DNA from: Xanthocytophaga flava | Lineage (GTDB): Bacteria; Bacteroidota; Bacteroidia; Cytophagales; 172606-1 | Length of the DNA stretch: 64,000 bases | NCBI GenBank assembly: GCA_030068525.1 | Contig: JASJOS010000015.1 | Span: 62,001 to 126,000, forward strand | Reading direction: 5' to 3' | Part shown: piece after piece, positions 57,071-64,000 of the stretch | Position numbering within the stretch: the first letter of the stretch is position 1 | Layout: the number at the start of each line of letters is the position of its first letter | Notes under the pieces: model-generated | Told to the model about the DNA's origin: nothing | Database searches by the model: none | Seen by the model: only the letters and a program-made list of their open reading frames with translations | Position numbers and translations under genes: made by a program

Positions 57071-57670
57071 TTAAAAGATCCATGTTTTTTGAATGAGAAT
57101 GAGGGCCATACCTGCTACTGCACCTGACAATACAAGGTTCCAGTCACGTCTATTTGTATTTAAGATTCGTTCAAATAGTGATGCAATAATAACAAATATG
57201 GCAACAATAATTAACTGACCCAGTTCCAGACCAATGTTAAAGGCAAGCAGTGGTTGCCAGATACTTTCTTCTTTGCCTAGCAGGCTACGCAGGTAGTTGG
57301 AGAAACCCAGTCCATGAATTAGGCCAAACCCTATTGCCAGAAAGTAACGGGAATACTGTGGTTTGGTTGGATTTGAGAGAGAATAGCCCTTAGGAACTTT
57401 ATAAAATAGGTTGAAGATTGCTGTAAGGAGAATAGTTATTGGGATTAAGAACTCAACTACATCCGTTCTGTATGTGAAAAGCTGAAGGGTTGCAACAGCT
57501 AATGTAATGGAATGACCAATGGTAAATGCAGTGACTAATACCAGAATACGTTTCCATTCCGTTATCTGATAGATAGAACAAAGTGCTACAATAAACAAAA
57601 TGTGATCATATCCGTTCAGATCTGTGATGTGGTCAAAGCCCATAATCAAATAAGCCTGAAAACTATTCAT
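57071..57670 (-). CDS. HupE/UreJ-family membrane protein
   Basis: The 199-residue protein has about six transmembrane helices and the HupE/UreJ pattern. The pattern includes the conserved GYDHILFIVAL start with HD-type metal-binding residues, FTIGHSITLAVATL, and GFGLIHGLGFSNYLR. HupE/UreJ proteins move nickel or cobalt; a role in Co or Ni uptake is possible, but no urease or hydrogenase genes are present. The cobalt chelatase genes lie 8.5 kb away, so any link is speculation. Confidence 0.88.
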   Translation of the reverse strand: MNSFQAYLIMGFDHITDLNGYDHILFIVALCSIYQITEWKRILVLVTAFTIGHSITLAVATLQLFTYRTDVVEFLIPITILLTAIFNLFYKVPKGYSLSNPTKPQYSRYFLAIGFGLIHGLGFSNYLRSLLGKEESIWQPLLAFNIGLELGQLIIVAIFVIIASLFERILNTNRRDWNLVLSGAVAGMALILIQKTWIF

Positions 57671-58020
57671 ACGATGTAAGTGGAATGTAGGTTGGTTAGA
57701 AAATGGCTTAAAATGTATAACCCGTAGTGCCCAAGTGTTTGTTACAACTAAATGCTATTTGCTGTTGAACTGGAATAATACTTGCTAAAGAGAACTATTA
57801 TACAGAGCATTTAGGCCTAGTACTGCATAAATAGGAACTGAATTTCTGTAAATGGGTTAGAATTTCGTGAAAACTAAGAAGAAAAATGATGTTTTTTATT
57901 ACATGGACAGAAAAAAGTACTGAATTTTTAGGCACAAGAGGGTAGGGTCGTTGTATATTGCAACGCCAGAAGAAAAGTGAGTTTTTTTGTTCTGCCTCAT
58001 AGTCAAAGTTTTACATATAC
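57671..58020. other. Intergenic region (350 bp) before the WG-repeat gene
   Basis: AT-rich. A small dyad CGTTG-TATATTG-CAACG lies at 57949-57965, about 55 bp before the start codon, and may be an operator. No other feature can be supported. Confidence 0.4.
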
Positions 58021-60699
58021 GTGAAGACATACCTTTGTTGTTTGTGGGTAACTGTGTGTATTTGCATATCTTCTACAGCATATGCAGATCGTGTCACCTC
58101 TGCTTTAAAAAAGCTGAGAAAAAACCATACAGCAGAAGCCCGGCTGTCTCTTAATAAGGTTTTACGAAAGCAACCAAAAAATGCAGGAGCGAAATACGTC
58201 TATGCACTGTATTTTTTGTACCATTATTCGCCTGTACAGGCGCAAGCTACCGCCTCTCTTACTACAACTTTCACAAACACGGAAATATATCTTGATTCAG
58301 CCTATGCCTATGTCCTGGAAGCATTGGTTGATTATCCACAAACGGAACGTTCGTCTCTAAAATCATGGAAGAAGGCGGGTATAGATCTAACGGCTATAGA
58401 GGCCAAGAAACGTGAGATAGATAGTCTGGCCTATGTTATTGCGGAAGGCAAAAACAGTATACCAGGTTTTCAGTCATTTATAGACCGTTTTCCGGAAGCT
58501 TTACAAAAAGCACAGGCAATAGAAAAACGGAACGAATTGGCGTATGCGGAAGCATCCAGAATTAATACCTATAAAAGCTATAAGAAATTTTTAGATACCT
58601 ACCCCGATGCCCGTCAGGCACATGAGGCGGTAAAGCTATATGACTTGCTGCTTTTTGAATTCCTGACACAGGATGATGATATTGTGTCGTATGAAAAATT
58701 CCTGGAAGTAGAGCCCAACAGTCCCTACAGAGGAGAAGCCGAAAGACGCTTATTTGAACTTTCTACCTTATCTCATACCCGACAGACATATTACGACTTT
58801 ATTCAGCGGTATCCGAAGAGTCCGTTTGTTGAACAAGCATGGTATTGGATTTTCTCTTTGTATAAAAAGGAAGATAACCCGATTGAAAGCTTCCTGACTA
58901 CATACCCTGACTTCTTTGATAAAGCATATATTGAAAAACGTATTGCCACACAACCGCTGGCGTATTTTCCTGTTTATAATGAGGAAAATGAAAAGTTTGG
59001 ATTTATTGATGCCAATGGAAAGCTTCAGATAGAAGCAAAGTATGACTCTGTAGATACAGAGTATTTTTGTGATGGCGTGAAGGATAACACCATGCTGGTG
59101 TATCGACAGAACCGATTGGGATCGGTTGACAAGACAGGCAAAGAGATCACCGGATTTGGCTATGAGAGCATAGAACCATTGGAAGGTGAATTGTTGCTGG
59201 TAAAGCAGGAAGGGAAAGTGGGGGTATGGCATGAATCCGGATTTTCTGTATTACCTGTTCAGTATGAAGAAGTAGATGTATTGAATGAGACATTCCTGCT
59301 GGTAAAACAGGATGGCAAGTATGGGCTGACCAACTTCTTTGGTGGAAAGGTGGCAGATACAGAGTTCGAAGAAATTAAGAATCTGGAAGATGGGTTGATT
59401 GCTTTCAAACAAAACGGGCGATATGCTATTATCCGCAACCAAAGACTTTTGTTTAAGAAGTTTCCAACACTGGAATTTTTATATGATTCAGTTGACTGGA
59501 TCAGACAGGATGCACTGAAAGTAAAGATTGGAGACTATGAGAGTATTATTAACTCCGAACTACAGACTATTGTAACTCCTGTTGCGGCTCAGCTAAAACC
59601 TCTGCCTAATGCCTGGATAGCTCAATATGAAAAATATCAGCAACTCCTGAATAACAGAGGCAAGCTATTAGCTGATAGTTTGGATGAAGTAAGGGGAAAT
59701 AACTCATTCTATGCTACCCGCAGAGGAGATTTCTGGGCAATCTGGAAAACCAATATTTCTCCTCGTCTGAAGTTTGACTATGATACCGTAATGTTATTGG
59801 GGCAAGATGGATTTGCTGTTAAGAAAGGAACTGTCTTCTATGGTTTTTTTGCTCCGGATGCATTCCTTAAACTTGGCAATTTCGTTAAAATCAGTTTACT
59901 GCAATTGGAGGGACAACAGTCACGTCGTTGGATTTTGGTGGAAGATAAAGCAGGTGCTCAGGGATTATTGTCAGCAAAAGGACAAGCTATTTTACCCGTT
60001 AAATACGACAAGATTCTACTATGGACACCTGACCTGATTGCCGTAGAAGCAGGTGGGAAATGGGGATTGATGGATGGCAACGGAAAACAGATTCTTCCTT
60101 TATTGTATAGTGCACTGAATTATGAGAATGGTTTTGTCAGTACACTGAAAAATGGAAAGTTTGGATTGCTGCATCTGGAAAGAGGAATCGATATTCCGCC
60201 ACAGTATGAACGACTTATTAAACCGTATACAGATAACTCGCTTTTGTTTGTCGCTGCCAAAAATGGAAAGTATGGATTTGTGACTGCGGACAATGAACCT
60301 GCTTCCGAATTTATTTTCGATGAGATAAATTACTGGCAATATGGGGTGGCTCTTGTAAAGAAAGGTGATCAATGGCAGTTTTATCAGATTGCAGAGAAGA
60401 AGTATACATTAAAGCCTGTAGACGCGTTTGAATACATTCGGCAGGATGATAAAGAAATAATTATGCGTTTGTATGCCAACAAACAATATGGCATAGTTAG
60501 TAATACACGTGGTATAGTAGTAGATCTGGAGTATGATGATCTGCGCAATGTAGGTACGAAAGAGATTCCTTTTTATCTGGGCGAAAAATATATTGATACA
60601 GCAGATGTTTATCTGATCTTTTACATAGACCGGGATGGGAAGAAAGTACATAAACAGCTTTTTGATCAACAGCGCTATGATCGCATTGTATGTGATTAA
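58021..60699 (+). CDS. WG-repeat protein with N-terminal TPR-like region
   Basis: The 892-residue protein starts at GTG 58021 with a signal peptide (residues 1-22, ending STAYA). Residues about 25-300 are helical and repeat-like (TPR/Sel1-type, DSAYAYVLEALVDYPQTERSS). Residues about 325-780 contain at least seven WG (beta-type) repeats: FGFIDANGKLQIEAKYD, GVWHESGFSVLPVQYEEV, WGLMDGNGKQILPLLY and others. WG repeats are mostly of unknown function in exported proteins. Likely periplasmic or surface. Confidence 0.85.
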   Translation: MKTYLCCLWVTVCICISSTAYADRVTSALKKLRKNHTAEARLSLNKVLRKQPKNAGAKYVYALYFLYHYSPVQAQATASLTTTFTNTEIYLDSAYAYVLEALVDYPQTERSSLKSWKKAGIDLTAIEAKKREIDSLAYVIAEGKNSIPGFQSFIDRFPEALQKAQAIEKRNELAYAEASRINTYKSYKKFLDTYPDARQAHEAVKLYDLLLFEFLTQDDDIVSYEKFLEVEPNSPYRGEAERRLFELSTLSHTRQTYYDFIQRYPKSPFVEQAWYWIFSLYKKEDNPIESFLTTYPDFFDKAYIEKRIATQPLAYFPVYNEENEKFGFIDANGKLQIEAKYDSVDTEYFCDGVKDNTMLVYRQNRLGSVDKTGKEITGFGYESIEPLEGELLLVKQEGKVGVWHESGFSVLPVQYEEVDVLNETFLLVKQDGKYGLTNFFGGKVADTEFEEIKNLEDGLIAFKQNGRYAIIRNQRLLFKKFPTLEFLYDSVDWIRQDALKVKIGDYESIINSELQTIVTPVAAQLKPLPNAWIAQYEKYQQLLNNRGKLLADSLDEVRGNNSFYATRRGDFWAIWKTNISPRLKFDYDTVMLLGQDGFAVKKGTVFYGFFAPDAFLKLGNFVKISLLQLEGQQSRRWILVEDKAGAQGLLSAKGQAILPVKYDKILLWTPDLIAVEAGGKWGLMDGNGKQILPLLYSALNYENGFVSTLKNGKFGLLHLERGIDIPPQYERLIKPYTDNSLLFVAAKNGKYGFVTADNEPASEFIFDEINYWQYGVALVKKGDQWQFYQIAEKKYTLKPVDAFEYIRQDDKEIIMRLYANKQYGIVSNTRGIVVDLEYDDLRNVGTKEIPFYLGEKYIDTADVYLIFYIDRDGKKVHKQLFDQQRYDRIVCD

Positions 60700-60753
60700 T
60701 ACCAAAGTGAAGCAGTAAACACTACTATACTATATTTGAAGAGATTCTAAAGG

Positions 60754-61476
60754 CTATCTAAAAATGTCTTTTACAATCTCTTCTCTTTTTTCCCGGCTTA
60801 TCGGGATCTGAACTTTATTTATCATCTCCAGCCTATTCCCATCCAGCAGTTTAACCTTGTTTTTCGCAATAATAAAGGACTTGTGTACACGTAAAAACCG
60901 AGAAACAGGTAATGTTTCTTCTAAGTTCTTCATTCGTTCAAAGGTGATCAGGTAGCCACTGGTAAGAATAATCTTGGCATATTCTTTCAATCCTTCAATA
61001 TACACAATATCATCCCAGAACACTTTGTGCATTTTGCCATCCGCCCGAATCATAATAAATCCACTTTCTATAATAGGCACAGATTCTGATAAAACCTGTG
61101 GTATGGGAGTACGTAACCTGAGTTGGTCTTTGGCTTTATTAACTGCCTGAAAAAACCTTTCAAAAGAGAATGGCTTCACCAGATAGTCAACAGCATTTAA
61201 TCCAAAAGCTTCTACTGCATACTCAGAATAGGCTGTTGTAAATATTGTTACAGGGGGAGTTTTTACTACTTTGAGCAGATTATTGCCACTGAGCATCGGC
61301 ATCTGAATATCAAGAAATAAGAGGTCTACAGATTGCTCATTGAGCAGTTCCAATGCTTTGACAGGTGATTTTAGCTTGTTAATAATCTCAAAGCCAGACA
61401 ACTGGCCGATAAATTCTTCGAGCAGATTCAGGGCCAGGTACTCATCGTCTACCAGTAAAACTTTAATAGGTTCCAT
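60754..61476 (-). CDS. LytTR-family response regulator
   Basis: The 240-residue protein has a receiver domain (1-118) with acidic DD at 10-11, the phosphoacceptor Asp56 in LLFLDIQMP, and Lys101 in LVKPFSF. A LytTR DNA-binding domain follows (about 140-238, IVYIEGLKEYAKIILTSG, FLRVHKSFIIAKNKV). It pairs with the histidine kinase encoded 1 bp upstream on the same strand. Target genes are not evident. Confidence 0.94.
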   Translation of the reverse strand: MEPIKVLLVDDEYLALNLLEEFIGQLSGFEIINKLKSPVKALELLNEQSVDLLFLDIQMPMLSGNNLLKVVKTPPVTIFTTAYSEYAVEAFGLNAVDYLVKPFSFERFFQAVNKAKDQLRLRTPIPQVLSESVPIIESGFIMIRADGKMHKVFWDDIVYIEGLKEYAKIILTSGYLITFERMKNLEETLPVSRFLRVHKSFIIAKNKVKLLDGNRLEMINKVQIPISREKREEIVKDIFR

Positions 61477-61477
61477 A

Positions 61478-62497
61478 TCAGGCGGGTAATTGGAGTTGTA
61501 CTATAAACGTATCTGTAGTTTTATGAATGTGTAAGGTATGTTTGTCCGGATATCGCATTGCTAATCGTTTCCGGATATTTTCCAGTCCCACTCCACCTAT
61601 TTTATCTTTCTGCTGATTTGACTCTGTAAAAGAATTTTCTGTGTTAAACTGTAACCCTTGTTGACTGGCAGAGATAGTAATTTTTATAAATCCCTGATCA
61701 TTCGAATCAAAATCACAGTGTTTAAAACAATTTTCTGCCAGTGGAATGAGTATCATAGGTTCGATCTGCCAGTGGGTTATGTCACCTTCAACCTGTAACT
61801 GTACATTCTGCGGGAATTCATTACGCATCTGAAAAAGGTCAATGAATTTTTTCAGATGCGTAATCTCCATTTCCAGATCCACTCTGGCCGATTGACTTTC
61901 ATAGATCACATATCGCAGCAAATCTGATAAAAGCAAAATCATTTTAGGAGCTTGAGGTGATTTGACTACTGTCAATGAGTAAATATTGTTCAGTGTGTTA
62001 AAGAGGAAATGAGGGTTGATCTGGTTTTTGAGCAACTGTAACTGTGCTTCATTATGCTGATTAATCAAAACCAGATACTGACGCTCTCTTTCGTATCGGT
62101 TTAACAATACCCGATAAAAAAAACTCAGACCCAGGATAGTGACTGTCGTAGTAATTGAAAAAAAGAGAAGTCGTATCTGGGGTGAGAATACAGGGGTAGG
62201 CGGGACGATATGCAGGAAATGTGTATTAATAGTCCATCGTATCAGAATGGTAATGAACAACAGACCTAGAAATGATACCGCATACAAAAGAAACTGTTTT
62301 TTCTCCCATAGCTGATCAATCAGGTAGCCATTACAATAAAACAGAAACATAAGGATACTGATGTTGAGACTGCTGTAAAAAAGGGCCCATTGCCAGTCAT
62401 ACACTCCCATGAAAAAGACTAACCCTATTCCAAAAAATACAGTCCAGGCTAGTCCGTGTATAGTCCACTTCCATTTGTTGGCTACTATATGATTCAT
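61478..62497 (-). CDS. LytS-type sensor histidine kinase
   Basis: The protein has about four N-terminal transmembrane helices. The His_kinase domain carries the phosphoacceptor motif INPHFLFNTLNNIY, then the ATPase region with LAENCFKHC and KIGGVGLENIRKRLAMRYP. I prefer the ATG at 62497 (MNHIVANKWKWTIHGLAW). An upstream in-frame ATG at 62569 would add 24 polar residues before the first helix. The response regulator gene is 1 bp downstream, so translation is likely coupled. Confidence 0.92.
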   Translation of the reverse strand: MNHIVANKWKWTIHGLAWTVFFGIGLVFFMGVYDWQWALFYSSLNISILMFLFYCNGYLIDQLWEKKQFLLYAVSFLGLLFITILIRWTINTHFLHIVPPTPVFSPQIRLLFFSITTTVTILGLSFFYRVLLNRYERERQYLVLINQHNEAQLQLLKNQINPHFLFNTLNNIYSLTVVKSPQAPKMILLLSDLLRYVIYESQSARVDLEMEITHLKKFIDLFQMRNEFPQNVQLQVEGDITHWQIEPMILIPLAENCFKHCDFDSNDQGFIKITISASQQGLQFNTENSFTESNQQKDKIGGVGLENIRKRLAMRYPDKHTLHIHKTTDTFIVQLQLPA

Positions 62498-62916
62498 GGT
62501 AATTCGGGTATTCAACTGTGTAGTATCTGTTTTTATAAGCGTAAAGGAGTTTGGTGACAGTAAATTCATCGAAAGTATAGTGTATCAGCAATATAATCTA
62601 TAACGAAGACTATACCATAAATATACCGAAGACACGAGACTGAGATAATCCTATAGTATACAATCTCAGTAAAAGTGTCTTTGCTTCCTTGCATCTTTCC
62701 TTAATACCACAAAGGGAGAGAAAAAACAAGAGGAATGACGGACTTTCAACCAAGTGACTGAATTCTTCAACAAATAGGAATTTTGCTGTTCGTTGAAGTA
62801 TAAATGCAAATCAATGAATGTGCTGGTAAACAGGTTGAAAACCCCAAAATACATAGTATACCTCTCTATAGTTTGACGGATCTATAGCTATAAATTCATC
62901 TAAAAAATCAAAAACT
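62498..62916. other. Intergenic region between the kinase and lipoprotein genes
   Basis: Contains a two-part dyad, AAGACAC with GTGTCTT outside CTGAGAT with ATCTCAG (62629-62681). Its position upstream of both divergent genes suits a regulatory or small-RNA element; I cannot say which. Nothing else is evident. Confidence 0.4.
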
Positions 62917-63747
62917 ATGAAAAAATCGATTCTTTCCTTTCTGTGTCTGGGACTATTATTTTATACAACTGCCTGTAGTGATAATGATGTAGATCCGCAA
63001 ACGGAATATGATATGACGCCCGCTGCATCTGTATCTGAATCTGAAAATGCAGTGCAGGATGCTCTTCTTACAGCAGATGATGCGTTTGATGGTAGTAATG
63101 ATGGAGTTTCCGGAGGTCGTATAGCTGTCTGCGCTGCTATCTCAGCAGATACAATTACAAAAACAGTAGTTATCGATTTTCAGAATGGATGTACAGGATA
63201 TGGAGGACGAACCCGTTCCGGTAAGATTACAATACACTATGAAGGTACTCGTAAGGTAAGTACCAAACGGACTATCACCTATGAAAATTATGCTTTGCAG
63301 GGAACGAATGGAAGTTACAGTTTAAATGGTACTTTTTCTGCCAGCTATGCATATACTTCTTCTGGATATAGTTATACTGTTAGTGCCAGTAATATAGATC
63401 TGACATTGAGTGGAGGGGAAAGTTTTACAATAGATAGTTTTAACCGGACTTTCGTAGTCAATACCCATTCGACCGTAAAAGATGTCAGTGATGACACTAT
63501 TACTATAACAGGTAATTCTTTAAATACTGATAGCACCGGAAAGAAGACAACTGTGACTATTTCCAATGACAACCCCATTGTAAGTAAAGGTTCTTGCCTG
63601 AGTAGTGGCATTTACTATCCTGCCAGTGGAGATTATACAATTTCAGATGGTACAGTAACTTATCAGGTATCATGGGGATCTGGTACTTGTGACAAAGAGA
63701 TTACAATAACTGTAGGAAAACAGACTGTTACTAAAACCTTACCATAG
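62917..63747 (+). CDS. Hypothetical lipoprotein
   Basis: The 276-residue protein has a lipoprotein signal (residues 1-20, lipobox YTTAC). The mature part is rich in Ser, Thr and Gly with beta-strand periodicity (YALQGTNGSYSLNGTF, IDLTLSGGESFTID). It resembles many Bacteroidota surface lipoproteins with no assigned family. The dyad upstream and the neighbouring two-component system suggest regulated expression, which is inference. Confidence 0.7.
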   Translation: MKKSILSFLCLGLLFYTTACSDNDVDPQTEYDMTPAASVSESENAVQDALLTADDAFDGSNDGVSGGRIAVCAAISADTITKTVVIDFQNGCTGYGGRTRSGKITIHYEGTRKVSTKRTITYENYALQGTNGSYSLNGTFSASYAYTSSGYSYTVSASNIDLTLSGGESFTIDSFNRTFVVNTHSTVKDVSDDTITITGNSLNTDSTGKKTTVTISNDNPIVSKGSCLSSGIYYPASGDYTISDGTVTYQVSWGSGTCDKEITITVGKQTVTKTLP

Positions 63748-63836
63748 GTCTACCTGATGGTAATGCAGAGCAGATAGATAGCGTTTTGTGCCACCATCTT
63801 TACTAAACCATATCTTAATCCTATCAACTACAACAT

Positions 63837-64000
63837 ATGATGCCTTATCTGATTCAGAAATTCGGGGTTTATATAGCCTGGCTCCTTGGCACATCCTTCT
63901 TTTTTCTACGTTATTTATTTACAGCAGGAATTGTGTTTATGGTATTCTATATCTGGAAGAGTAAAAAGTTTTATTTCCGAAAGATTCAGAGCCGATACCC
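63837..64000 (+). CDS. N-terminus of a sterol desaturase/fatty acid hydroxylase-like membrane protein (3' partial)
   Basis: The frame opens at ATG 63837 (ATG ATG) and runs off the window. The 54 visible residues contain one long hydrophobic stretch (WLLGTSFFFLRYLFTAGIVF), then KSKKFYFRKIQSRYP. This matches the N-terminal helix and basic turn typical of Bacteroidota sterol desaturase-family proteins. The His motifs of the family would lie beyond the window, so this is a pattern-based call. Confidence 0.5.
   Translation, partial: MMPYLIQKFGVYIAWLLGTSFFFLRYLFTAGIVFMVFYIWKSKKFYFRKIQSRY

Overview
The window reads as chromosomal DNA of a Bacteroidota member, most likely a gliding or soil-type Cytophagales relative. 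Evidence: a secreted subtilase ending in a type IX secretion (T9SS) sorting domain; an ECF sigma/FecR/SusC/SusD locus; candidate promoters with the Bacteroidota -7 motif TAnnTTTG; little visible Shine-Dalgarno sequence; and moderate-to-low GC with long AT-rich gaps. No rRNA, tRNA, CRISPR array, transposase or phage gene was recognised. The first and last genes are cut by the window edges.

Layout. 0-9 kb: end of a sensor protein, a large subtilase with PKD domains, a YbjN protein, a sulfite-oxidase-like molybdoenzyme, a YwqK/MORN-repeat outer-membrane protein and tryptophan 2,3-dioxygenase. 9-16 kb: an AT-rich gap with a candidate structured RNA, a STAS-like protein, PurU, and the SbcD-SbcC nuclease pair. 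16-29 kb: mainly single genes (small hypotheticals, a beta-barrel protein, MarR with a recognisable promoter/operator, a DNA/RNA endonuclease, DUF2911, a TIM-barrel protein, a GltB2-like FMN protein, a fatty acid desaturase, a GH3 enzyme), then a compact operon of pirin, OsmC and two small GNAT proteins.

29-38 kb: a cell-surface signalling and uptake locus: ECF sigma, FecR anti-sigma, STN-containing SusC receptor, SusD lipoprotein, then a Tat-exported metallophosphoesterase behind a repeat-rich gap. The likely logic is that substrate bound by SusC/D signals through STN to FecR and releases the sigma factor; the phosphoesterase suggests a phosphorylated substrate, which is inference. 38.4-39.1 kb holds the most striking non-coding structure: eleven copies of the heptamer GTTACAC, six forward and five inverted, with mirror-symmetric spacing around an AT-rich core. 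39-49 kb: a DUF418 membrane protein, a membrane-bound LytTR regulator, and a cobalamin-riboswitch-controlled cobalt chelatase pair (ferredoxin-CobN fusion plus fused ChlI/ChlD ATPase), separated by a cluster of palindromic repeats. One of these repeats has an inverted homologue at 36.2 kb, defining a MITE/REP-like family.

49-64 kb: housekeeping and envelope genes (lptB, recJ, grpE-dnaJ, an M1 peptidase, a HupE/UreJ protein, a WG-repeat protein, a LytS/LytR-type two-component pair, a lipoprotein) and the start of a sterol-desaturase-like membrane protein. The best candidates for something undescribed are the GTTACAC mirror array (38550-38795), the MITE-like pair (36245-36377 and 46289-46404), and the candidate small RNA near 9.5 kb.
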